Origin: Blautia luti
Lineage (GTDB): Bacteria; Bacillota; Clostridia; Lachnospirales; Lachnospiraceae
Reading direction: 5' to 3'
DNA length: 64,000 nucleotides
NCBI RefSeq assembly: GCF_013304735.1
Contig: NZ_JAAITI010000003.1
Location: 1-64,000, forward strand
Shown: piece after piece, positions 44,328 to 52,741 of the stretch
How the letters are laid out: every line of letters starts with the position of its first letter
Numbering within the stretch: position 1 is the first letter of the stretch
Made by a program: the position numbers and the translations under genes
The notes under the pieces: model-generated
The model's input: the letters and a program-made list of their open reading frames with translations, nothing else
Database searches by the model: none
Told to the model about the DNA's origin: nothing

Positions 44328-45728
44328 TTAGGCATTCTGTGCTTTTCTTTTTGCAATTTCTTCTTTCATCGCAGGAAGTGTTTTTTCCAGATCAAACTTG
44401 CTTACAAGAATAAACATAATAACAAATATCACTAACGGTGTTACAATAGTGAATCCGTAAATTGCCATTTTTGTAGCTGCCGGCGCTGCAGTCAGTGCAG
44501 CATCATAGCCGACTGCCGCAAGGAACCAGCCGATAATAGATGTTCCGAGCCCGCTTCCCACTTTACCGCCAAAGCTGGATGCACTGTTGGAGGTTGCTAC
44601 CATTCTTACACCATATTTATATTCATTATAATCAATTGACATTGCCGTCATAACTCCAACCAGACACATCATCGGAATGGTTGCAAATGTTGTAATACTT
44701 CCGAATAATGCGTAGCAGAAAAAGATGTCTTTTGTGAAGAGAAGCAGTATATTTGCTCCTGCACCCATTGCAAAGCTCACCAGCAGCGTTTTCACAACAC
44801 CAAGTTTCTTAATCATCGGTCCTACAAATATGAATCCTAACAGGGTCGGAATCATTCCGATTCCTCCGAGAACGCCGACCAGGTTGTCATTGCCGAAAAT
44901 CCATTTACAGTAATATACTCCCGCACCCGCTGTAAGACCATATATAATGCATGAGAGCAGATTCACCACAAGAACAATCACCCAGTATTTGTTGTGGAAC
45001 AGCTTTCCAAGCGCTTCCTTAAACGGAATCACTTCTTCATCCTCTTCTTTCGCTTCTACTACCGCTCCTGCCTCTGTTGCTGTCTCACGGCTTGTTGCAT
45101 AACAAATCAAGGCTGCCAGTATTACAATAATTCCCATGATAAAGCCAAATTTAATCCATGCGTTTTGGTTTCCGCCCAGTGCATTCGTAATCGGAATCAT
45201 ACAGATTGCAAATATCATACCTGCCACATAACCGGTCGCCGCTCTCCATGTTCCCATGATGCCTCGTTCTTCCTGGCTGTTCGTACGAACGGTCATAAGC
45301 GAGTTATAAGGGATTGCCATTGCCGTATATAATACTGCTGTCAGAAGAATGTTCGTTATTGTCACGTAAATAATCTGTCCCATATCTCCTATTTTCGGCA
45401 CCGTAAACATCAGAACCATTACAATACCTGCCGGAATTCCCGCTTTCAAAAGCCACGGACGATATTTTTCTTTTCCCGGTTTTGTATGGTCAATGATATT
45501 TCCCATAATCAGGTCTGTAAATGCGTCAATAATCTTACAGACAATAAACATTGTTGCAATCGCCCCAGCAGCCATGCCAACCTTATCCGTATAGAAGTAT
45601 GTAAGCTGTCCTACCAGTGTGGACATCGCATTCAATGCGAACTGTCCCGTAGCATCTCCGAAGTAATCCTTCACGCGCATTACTTTCTGAACGCCAAATT
45701 TGTCCTTTCCTAATGGTTTTTTACTCAT
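44328..45728 (-). CDS. GPH-family sugar:cation symporter
   Basis: This 466-aa protein has about 12 membrane helices and the GPH (glycoside-pentoside-hexuronide) signature around GNIIDHTKPGKEKYRPWLL. GGAGGG precedes the ATG. It lies just downstream of the GH78 gene, 98 bp away, and probably imports the glycosides broken down by the cytoplasmic hydrolases of this locus. Substrate not determined. Confidence 0.9.
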   Translation of the reverse strand: MSKKPLGKDKFGVQKVMRVKDYFGDATGQFALNAMSTLVGQLTYFYTDKVGMAAGAIATMFIVCKIIDAFTDLIMGNIIDHTKPGKEKYRPWLLKAGIPAGIVMVLMFTVPKIGDMGQIIYVTITNILLTAVLYTAMAIPYNSLMTVRTNSQEERGIMGTWRAATGYVAGMIFAICMIPITNALGGNQNAWIKFGFIMGIIVILAALICYATSRETATEAGAVVEAKEEDEEVIPFKEALGKLFHNKYWVIVLVVNLLSCIIYGLTAGAGVYYCKWIFGNDNLVGVLGGIGMIPTLLGFIFVGPMIKKLGVVKTLLVSFAMGAGANILLLFTKDIFFCYALFGSITTFATIPMMCLVGVMTAMSIDYNEYKYGVRMVATSNSASSFGGKVGSGLGTSIIGWFLAAVGYDAALTAAPAATKMAIYGFTIVTPLVIFVIMFILVSKFDLEKTLPAMKEEIAKRKAQNA

Positions 45729-45825
45729 TGTGTCCCTCCTTCATTTCGTATCACATTTCCTTGATATCTTGTAAGCTTAAAATATCACATTCCTATTTGT
45801 CTGTATTTTAATTTTAGCTTAATTT

Positions 45826-48573
45826 TTATAATTTTGAATTTGTAGCGTTCAGCGCATCAATGACTGCCAGATACATTGGCTTTGCCTGCGCATCTTGCAC
45901 AAGCAGATCGGATATGGTCATGGACAATGCAAACTGAATCAGCGGGTCTTCCAGCATTCCCGGCATCATTTCTTCAAACATATTGCGGCCAAGTTCTTCG
46001 GCGACCAACTCTCCGAGTGTTGACTCCAACGAATATTTCTCGAATTTCAGATTTGTATCCGTTTTGTACTCGTAATGATATCTGCCGGAACCAACCGTAA
46101 ATTCCGCTTCTTTCTCCGGAAGCTGGATAACAGCCGTTGTATTCACCGGAATCTGCACATCCACACAGATTTTTCCTTCTCTACAGCTCCATGCACTTAC
46201 GATTGTTCCATATATGGATTCATAAGCTGCGGACACCTCTGTCATTCCCTTTGTCAGCGTCGGCTGAATCCGTATTTTCTTATATCCCGGTTCCATACAG
46301 CGTATTCCTGCAACTTTTTCGTACAACCAGCTTCCAATCGAACCGTACGCATAATGGTTCAGGGAGTTCATACCTGATTCGTCAAAATCCCCATTTGGCA
46401 GAATGGAATTCCAACGCTCCCAGATTGTCGTTGCGCCTTTCTTTACTGCATAGAGCCAGCCCGGAAAATCCTCTTTCATAAAGATTTCATCCGCCAACCC
46501 GTGAAGACCGTTTTCTGACAAACAATGACACAGATACGGTGTACCCACAAAACCTGTCGTCAGATGATTATGGTGTGCCCCGATATTTAACTCCAATGTC
46601 TCCAAAATCCGATTACGAAATTCCGGTTTTATCAAGTCAAAGTACAGCATCAGCACACAGGCTGTCTGTGTCTCACTGACCATTCGTCCGCTTCTTGTCA
46701 CGTATTCCACATGAATGGCTTCTACTATTTTTTCATATAAGTCACCGTATGCTTTTGCTTCCTCTGCATACCCCAATGCATCCGCAGCATCCCGCACAAT
46801 CCTGGTCGAATATGCGTAATAAGCATTTGCCACCAGATATTTGTCCGTTCCGCCTGTCCGGTCGGTGCTTCCGGATTCTATGTCCAGCGCCAGCCAGTCT
46901 CCATACTGGAATCCACTCTGCCACAATCCGTTTTTCGAGACTCTCGCATGTATATAATCCACCCAGTTCTTCATCATCGGGAATTGCTCCGCAAGCATCT
47001 CTTTATCCCCGTAAACCTTATAAATCGTCCACGGAATGATTGTCGCAGCATCGCTCCATGCCGCTGCTCCCGCCTGATTTCCGAGAATATTCGGAACAAC
47101 ATGAGGTACGCCCCACTCCGGAGTGGTCTCTGCTGCCATATCCCGCAGCCATTTTCGGAAAAATAATGCCGTGTGGAAATTATAGGAGGCTGTGCCACAG
47201 AATACCTGTGCATCTCCGGTCCAGCCCAACCGTTCATCTCTCTGTGGGCAGTCTGTCGGAACATCGAGGAAGTTGCCTCTCTGTCCCCACTGTATATTAC
47301 TCTGCAGTTGGTTAACCAACGTGTTGTCGGATGTGAATGTTCCTGTCGGCTGCATGTCTGTGTGCATTGCACATGCCGTAAAATCCGATGCCTCTGTTTC
47401 CGTTCCTGCGCCTTCCACACAAATATAACGGAATCCGTGGAAAGTGAAGTGCGGCATCACAAGCATTCCCACCTGCTTTTCTCCGTATACGAATGTATCT
47501 GTACATCTTGCCGTCCGCAGATTCTCTGTATAGAAGTTTCCATCTTTATCCAGTGTTTCTGCATATCGAATAACTAATCTGTCTCCAATAAGTTTTGGAA
47601 GTCGTATTTCTACCAGTCCTGCCATATTCTGTCCGAAATCAAACACCAATTCTCCTTTTGGAGTCACGATCCTTTCCTTTACATCAAACCGTTTCGTTAC
47701 CCGGACCGGCTCGGATTCCTGCGCCACAATCTGCCCGATATCATCCGTATGTTCAAACAGAACTGCCTTTCCTACCTGCCTTCTTTCTTTTGTATAATCC
47801 TGTATCTCACCGTGATAAATCTCGGAAAACAGAATTTCTCCTGTTTCCACATGCCAGTCCGTATCAGTGCCGATGCAGATAATTTCCCCGTCTTCGTACT
47901 CGATACGCACCATTGCCAGCAAAGCCGTTCTGTCGCCGTAAAGATTTGGTCTTGCATCAAACCCGAGTTCTCCCTTATACCACCCGTTTCCTACAGTAAC
48001 CGTAATCTCATTATCTTTTTCCAGGAGTTCCGTAATATCATAAGTCTGATACTGCAGTCGGTGATGATAAGATGTCCAGCCCGGAGCCAGGAACAAGTCT
48101 CCTGTTTTCCTTCCGTTAATAAATGCCTCATATACACCACAGGCAGTCGCATACAGCCTTGCTCTCTTCACTGGTCTGTCCAGAGAAAAGCTGCGGACAA
48201 ATACCGGACATGCAGTCTCTTCAGCCGGAAGTGTATGGGTAATCCATTTTGCATTCCAGTTTTCTTCTCTCATCAAACCGGTTTCAAAGTTTCCTGTCAC
48301 CTGTCCCAGCTCTCCGTAATTATCCCATACACTGACCTGCACCTGATAAACAGTCATCTCTTTCAATGCAGCACCCTTATATGGCACCAGAACGGATTGG
48401 TCGCTTTTCACCCGGCCGCTGTCCCACATAAGCCGGCCTCCGCTGACAACCTGAATCTGGTAGTTTGTCTGCACAACATCCTGCTTTTCACTCTCCAACT
48501 TCCATGAGAAACGTGGTTTCTCATCGATTCCTATCGGATTTTTTCTGTATTCTATTGTCAAATCACGAATCAT
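45826..48573 (-). CDS. GH78 alpha-L-rhamnosidase, cytoplasmic
   Basis: This 915-aa enzyme from the ATG at 48573 (GAGAGGAA at a proper distance; two upstream codons are too close) has no signal peptide. It shows rhamnosidase N-terminal beta domains, then the (alpha/alpha)6 catalytic domain with DCPQRDERLGWTGDAQVF, holding the catalytic acid, and a C-terminal beta domain (about 770-840). It releases terminal L-rhamnose from glycosides. An extra C-terminal tail (about 850-915, beginning ESTLGELVAEE) resembles the tail of the GH3 at 57433. Confidence 0.93.
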   Translation of the reverse strand: MIRDLTIEYRKNPIGIDEKPRFSWKLESEKQDVVQTNYQIQVVSGGRLMWDSGRVKSDQSVLVPYKGAALKEMTVYQVQVSVWDNYGELGQVTGNFETGLMREENWNAKWITHTLPAEETACPVFVRSFSLDRPVKRARLYATACGVYEAFINGRKTGDLFLAPGWTSYHHRLQYQTYDITELLEKDNEITVTVGNGWYKGELGFDARPNLYGDRTALLAMVRIEYEDGEIICIGTDTDWHVETGEILFSEIYHGEIQDYTKERRQVGKAVLFEHTDDIGQIVAQESEPVRVTKRFDVKERIVTPKGELVFDFGQNMAGLVEIRLPKLIGDRLVIRYAETLDKDGNFYTENLRTARCTDTFVYGEKQVGMLVMPHFTFHGFRYICVEGAGTETEASDFTACAMHTDMQPTGTFTSDNTLVNQLQSNIQWGQRGNFLDVPTDCPQRDERLGWTGDAQVFCGTASYNFHTALFFRKWLRDMAAETTPEWGVPHVVPNILGNQAGAAAWSDAATIIPWTIYKVYGDKEMLAEQFPMMKNWVDYIHARVSKNGLWQSGFQYGDWLALDIESGSTDRTGGTDKYLVANAYYAYSTRIVRDAADALGYAEEAKAYGDLYEKIVEAIHVEYVTRSGRMVSETQTACVLMLYFDLIKPEFRNRILETLELNIGAHHNHLTTGFVGTPYLCHCLSENGLHGLADEIFMKEDFPGWLYAVKKGATTIWERWNSILPNGDFDESGMNSLNHYAYGSIGSWLYEKVAGIRCMEPGYKKIRIQPTLTKGMTEVSAAYESIYGTIVSAWSCREGKICVDVQIPVNTTAVIQLPEKEAEFTVGSGRYHYEYKTDTNLKFEKYSLESTLGELVAEELGRNMFEEMMPGMLEDPLIQFALSMTISDLLVQDAQAKPMYLAVIDALNATNSKL

Positions 48574-48627
48574 ATGCATTTCCTCTCTCTTTTTGTTTTT
48601 CTGATTCTTTCTATTCTATGAAAATTT

Positions 48628-48654
48628 GTAACTGTGAGGGTACTGAACAGTTAC
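48628..48654 (-). repeat. 27-bp inverted repeat, copy 1 (between the permuted GH3 and GH78)
   Basis: GTAACTGT-N11-ACAGTTAC overlaps the GH3 stop codon and lies 55 bp upstream of the GH78 start. It is an exact reverse copy of 51328-51354, including the non-palindromic centre. Confidence 0.75.
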
Positions 48655-51290
48655 GAAAATTTTGCCATTGTACGAATCAGAGCGGTAACATTCTCCTGAA
48701 GTCTTGCCATGTCTATGGTACCGTTCTCCAATCCTTTCTTTATCTGACCGGTATATGTATCATCATTAGAGCCCGGCGTAATCCAGCAGTTTCCCGCCTG
48801 TACCATTGCTGCCACATCTACACTGTCATAGGTTGTCCAATCCGTCATTACAAAACCGGCAAACCCATTTTCTTCTCTGAGAAGCCCCTGTAGAAGTTCT
48901 TCATCCGCTGCTGTCGGGCAGCCGTTTACCGCATTATACGCCGTCATAAAGCTGGCTGGCATATGAACATCCATCGCATATTCAAAAGTTCGGAAATAAA
49001 TTTCCCGGATTGCACGTTCGGAAATCAGACTCTGATTTCGCTTTCTGGAAGATTCACAGTTGTTCCCGATAAAATGTTTATAGCAGCTTCCGATCCCGGC
49101 TCCTTCCAATCCTTTTGCATAAAATCCGGCCATGACACCGGACAAATACGGATCTTCCGAAAAATATTCCGGCTGTCGTCCATTTAGCGGATTTCTGTGA
49201 ATATTAAATGCTGGTGCAAGAACCAGCGGCATGCCCAATGCCTTCGCTTCTTCCCCGATTACACACCCGATTGCTTCCGATAATTCTTTATTGAACGAAG
49301 CACAGATTGTAACGCCTGACGGCATTCCAATATTTTTGATGTTCAGATTGACTCCGCTGTTTCCATCGCTCACCGGAAAGTCCGGCAAATCATATCCTTC
49401 TGTCTGAAATACACGACCTGCCTCACCGATACCTTCCATTCCCCACCCTGCCGAGGCACAGATGCTGATGCGGGCAAGTTCCTCCGGTGACATCTGTGCC
49501 ACAAACTCAGCCGCACGTGACGGATTTTTTCTTACAGCATCAAATGTTACCTTCTCTTCCGGTTTCTCCATATCAAACTTTGCAGGATAATGTTTCCTCT
49601 TCTCATAAGGCAAAAATGTCAACTTATTTTTGACCACTCCGGAATGCGCTCCTGTCGGCCATGTATCATCCGGATTTGTTTTGGATAATCTTGTAAATTT
49701 GTAATCGCAGCAAAGCAGATTGGTTACCTGTTTGATTATTCTTGTTTCTTCTTCGTCGAATCCGCCGCATTCCGCTGCTTCAATACTGTTTCCCACATAA
49801 ATACGGTAATATCCTTTTGATAAAATATACGCCGCTTTTTCTTCCGAATATGAAGTCAATACTTTCACCGGAACATGAACAGGAATCTTCTGTTCCTCTC
49901 CCGGAAGCAGTTCCTTTGTTTTTTCAAAGAATACCAGTTCTTTTTCCGGCTGCTCCAGTTCTGATTCCGGTTTGCCTACATAAACCTGAACAACTTCTTT
50001 TCCGGCTTTTTCCCCGACATTCTTCACATATACATCCAGTTCCAGTACTTCCCCGTCAAATCGAATATTCTCCTGCCTGATACAAAACTCTGTATAACTT
50101 AATCCGTAGCCAAACGGATACGCCACTTTTTTCCTGAATGTTGTAAAATAACGATATCCCACATAAATGTCTTCCTCGTAACAAGTATCCACATATATAT
50201 TTTCATCTGCTGTCAGACGTGTTTTATCTACACAGTCATAGAAATTTTTCGACGACGGAATATCAAAATAATCCTTTGCCCATGTATCCGGCAGCTTCCC
50301 TGACGGATTTACAGCCCCGCTCAGGATATCCGAAAGTGCCGGTCCTGCAAGCATTCCACCAAATCCCGAATATATAAGTCCTGCAACTGCATACTTTTCT
50401 GCAAATGTCACATCAATCGGATATCCGACATTTAAAACCACAATTGTCTTTGCAAATGTATCCGTTACTTTTGCAATAAGTGCTTCTTCAGCCTCGCTCA
50501 GATAGTATTCCCCTTTCGCCGTGGAAGCATCCTGGTTTTCTCCTGCTGCACGTGTCAGGAACACGATTGCCGTATCGGACAATTTCTTTGCACGCATCAA
50601 CATCTCGTCCTCCGGTATCTCATCCCTGTCACAGCCGTAAAATTCAACCAGTTCTTCATTCAGTGAATAAGCTTCTCCTTCCCTGACAGCCTCCACAAAA
50701 TTAACACTGTAGCGAGGATTGATTTTGCCTGCCCCCACTGCTCCGATACGAAATTCGTGAATACCTCTGCCAAACAGATTCAATACCGTTCCCTTCTTCA
50801 GTGGAAGAACTTCCGCCTCATTTTTCAAAAGAACGATTCCCTCCCTGGCGGCTTCCAGTGCAATCTGTTCATGTGCTGCATCTTCCGGCTTCGGTTTCAC
50901 TTTTTCCACACCTCTGACCGTAAAATCCTGCGGATTCATCTCATTCCCATCCATGTCCACAAAACCTTCCACGTGAAGTTGATATTCCCGACCGTACTCT
51001 GTCACAAGTCCCCGAAGCGGAATTCCAAGCACCCACATATTTCCCATAACTTCCATATATTGGTTGATACAGCCGGATACCACCCTGCTATCTAAGGTGA
51101 CGGTTCCCTGAATATCCGGATTCATCGGCTTTGCCCACATCATAAGCAGACAGCCGGATAGTCGACGATCCAGCATAAAATACAATCCGTCAATATCATG
51201 AAAATCGTACTCCAGCGGTCCCATTTCAAAAAGCAATGGTTTATCTTCTTTTCCTGTCGGAAGCTGTTCCCAAAAATCTTCCATTCCCAT
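48651..51290 (-). CDS. GH3 beta-glycosidase with swapped domain order
   Basis: This 879-aa cytoplasmic enzyme has the usual GH3 C-terminal domain first (about 130-400; EAAREGIVLLKN, PFGYGLSY) and a fibronectin-like domain at about 410-510. The (beta/alpha)8 domain comes last (about 590-875), with EYFSEDPYLSG, YKHFIGNN and the nucleophile in GFVMTDW. This reversed order is known in some ruminal/gut beta-glucosidases. AAGGAG precedes the start. The exact sugar specificity is not deducible. Confidence 0.9.
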   Translation of the reverse strand: MGMEDFWEQLPTGKEDKPLLFEMGPLEYDFHDIDGLYFMLDRRLSGCLLMMWAKPMNPDIQGTVTLDSRVVSGCINQYMEVMGNMWVLGIPLRGLVTEYGREYQLHVEGFVDMDGNEMNPQDFTVRGVEKVKPKPEDAAHEQIALEAAREGIVLLKNEAEVLPLKKGTVLNLFGRGIHEFRIGAVGAGKINPRYSVNFVEAVREGEAYSLNEELVEFYGCDRDEIPEDEMLMRAKKLSDTAIVFLTRAAGENQDASTAKGEYYLSEAEEALIAKVTDTFAKTIVVLNVGYPIDVTFAEKYAVAGLIYSGFGGMLAGPALSDILSGAVNPSGKLPDTWAKDYFDIPSSKNFYDCVDKTRLTADENIYVDTCYEEDIYVGYRYFTTFRKKVAYPFGYGLSYTEFCIRQENIRFDGEVLELDVYVKNVGEKAGKEVVQVYVGKPESELEQPEKELVFFEKTKELLPGEEQKIPVHVPVKVLTSYSEEKAAYILSKGYYRIYVGNSIEAAECGGFDEEETRIIKQVTNLLCCDYKFTRLSKTNPDDTWPTGAHSGVVKNKLTFLPYEKRKHYPAKFDMEKPEEKVTFDAVRKNPSRAAEFVAQMSPEELARISICASAGWGMEGIGEAGRVFQTEGYDLPDFPVSDGNSGVNLNIKNIGMPSGVTICASFNKELSEAIGCVIGEEAKALGMPLVLAPAFNIHRNPLNGRQPEYFSEDPYLSGVMAGFYAKGLEGAGIGSCYKHFIGNNCESSRKRNQSLISERAIREIYFRTFEYAMDVHMPASFMTAYNAVNGCPTAADEELLQGLLREENGFAGFVMTDWTTYDSVDVAAMVQAGNCWITPGSNDDTYTGQIKKGLENGTIDMARLQENVTALIRTMAKFS

Positions 51291-51327
51291 GTTGAGTTCT
51301 CCTTTTAAATACTTTCATTGAGTTATC

Positions 51328-51354
51328 GTAACTGTTCAGTACCCTCACAGTTAC
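51328..51354 (+). repeat. 27-bp inverted repeat, copy 2 (between the permuted GH3 and AraC)
   Basis: Exact inverse copy of 48628-48654. It lies 38 bp upstream of the GH3 start and 167 bp from the AraC gene. It has a 10-bp stem (with TCG/CGA flanks) and an 11-nt loop. Confidence 0.75.
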
Positions 51355-51431
51355 GAGTTATCTATAAAATAAAATATCAAACCATATAATTTTTGTATTA
51401 CAATATTGATTACAATATTTCAATTTTGTCC

Positions 51432-51460
51432 TTGTTTTTATAAATAGAACACCTTATAAT
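51432..51460 (+). promoter_or_regulatory. Promoter of the AraC regulator
   Basis: TTGTTT (51432-51437) and TATAAT (51455-51460) are 17 bp apart, 61 bp before the start codon. Confidence 0.65.
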
Positions 51461-51520
51461 TAGTATTACATCCATTTCAAAGAGAGTTTAAAAGTACGGT
51501 TTTACCTGGAGGAGTCTTCC

Positions 51521-52720
51521 ATGATTACTGATTTAAAGGCATTTTGTGAATTATTTTATGCATCAACCTCCATACCGATTGGCTATTACCACGCTTCACC
51601 CGACAATGACTGTTCCTTTCCTTCGATTTTGGAAGATCCGTCTGTTTTTAAAGGCATCCTGTCCGGTTTCCGACATTTCACAAAAAACCCGGACTATTTT
51701 ATCTCGCAGTCCTTCGGCTATTATGGTTATATAAAGCCGGAGCATGCTGATTGCGTAATCATCATTGGCCCTGTATTCAGCACACCTATTTCAGATCTTA
51801 CACTTCGCACTTTCATGCAGGAATGGGCAATCAGTCAGGAACACAAACCGGATATACTCCAATTTCTGGTCAATATTCCTCAGATTTCCTTTAACCAGTT
51901 TCTCCAGACACTTGCCTGGCTTCACCTGTGTTTCAACGATGAATATATTTCTGTTGGACAGCATTTTAATCTGGAAAACACAAGCAGCATCAGCGAGTTT
52001 TCCAATGTACATTCCAATCAGGTGATGAATGCAAAGGAAGAACAGCATTTTCATAATACCTACCAGTTTGAACAGAAACTTCTGCAGTATATTCAAAATG
52101 GAGACGTCGAAAAAATGAAAACATTGTTAAACACCCCCTCCGAATTATCGGGTGGTCTTATGGCTGACAACTCCCTCCGGCAGGAAAAGAATGTTTTCAT
52201 TACAACTGTTGCAATTGTTACAAGAAGTGCCATTGCCGGAGGAATGGATATGGAACAGGCTTACCAGCTTGCCGATGTATATATCCGTGAATGTGAAAAG
52301 CTGCAGAATATTTCCCACATTGAAACCTTGTCTTATTCTATGCTGATTGATTTTACGGAACGGGTTTCGCAAAATAAAATTCCTCAGGGAATGTCTCTGG
52401 AAATATTTGAGTGTATTCAGTTTATTACTCACCACATCAACGAATCCATTCAGGTTGGCGATGTAGCTGAGCATATCGGAAGAAGCCGCTCTTATTTGAC
52501 AAACAAGTTCAAAAAAGAGCTCGGCTTCGATGTCTGCAGCTTCATTATGCGGTGTAAGCTGGAAGAGGCAAAAAGTCTCCTGACATATTCGGATAAGACA
52601 TTAAGCGAAATCAGTAACTATCTTTGTTTTTCCAGTCAGTCTTACTTTCAGACTGTATTTAAGAAAAAATATGGTCTGACTCCGACACAGTATCGGAATC
52701 AGACCCACAAAATCTACTAA
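51521..52720 (+). CDS. AraC-family transcriptional regulator
   Basis: This 399-aa protein has a C-terminal double HTH (about 295-395; VGDVAEHIGRSRSYLTNKFK and LSEISNYLCFSSQSYFQTVF). The N-terminal about 250 residues are a poorly known sensory domain found in clostridial AraC proteins near sugar genes. It is divergent from the permuted GH3 and is the likely local activator of the GH78/GH3/symporter genes. The ligand is unknown. Confidence 0.88.
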   Translation: MITDLKAFCELFYASTSIPIGYYHASPDNDCSFPSILEDPSVFKGILSGFRHFTKNPDYFISQSFGYYGYIKPEHADCVIIIGPVFSTPISDLTLRTFMQEWAISQEHKPDILQFLVNIPQISFNQFLQTLAWLHLCFNDEYISVGQHFNLENTSSISEFSNVHSNQVMNAKEEQHFHNTYQFEQKLLQYIQNGDVEKMKTLLNTPSELSGGLMADNSLRQEKNVFITTVAIVTRSAIAGGMDMEQAYQLADVYIRECEKLQNISHIETLSYSMLIDFTERVSQNKIPQGMSLEIFECIQFITHHINESIQVGDVAEHIGRSRSYLTNKFKKELGFDVCSFIMRCKLEEAKSLLTYSDKTLSEISNYLCFSSQSYFQTVFKKKYGLTPTQYRNQTHKIY

Positions 52721-52741
52721 TATATCAGGCGGGGCATCTTT

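Noticed and set aside
48628-51354. Insertion sequence bounded by the 27-bp repeats
   Set aside because: The repeats enclose only a glycosidase gene; there is no transposase and no target duplication is visible.
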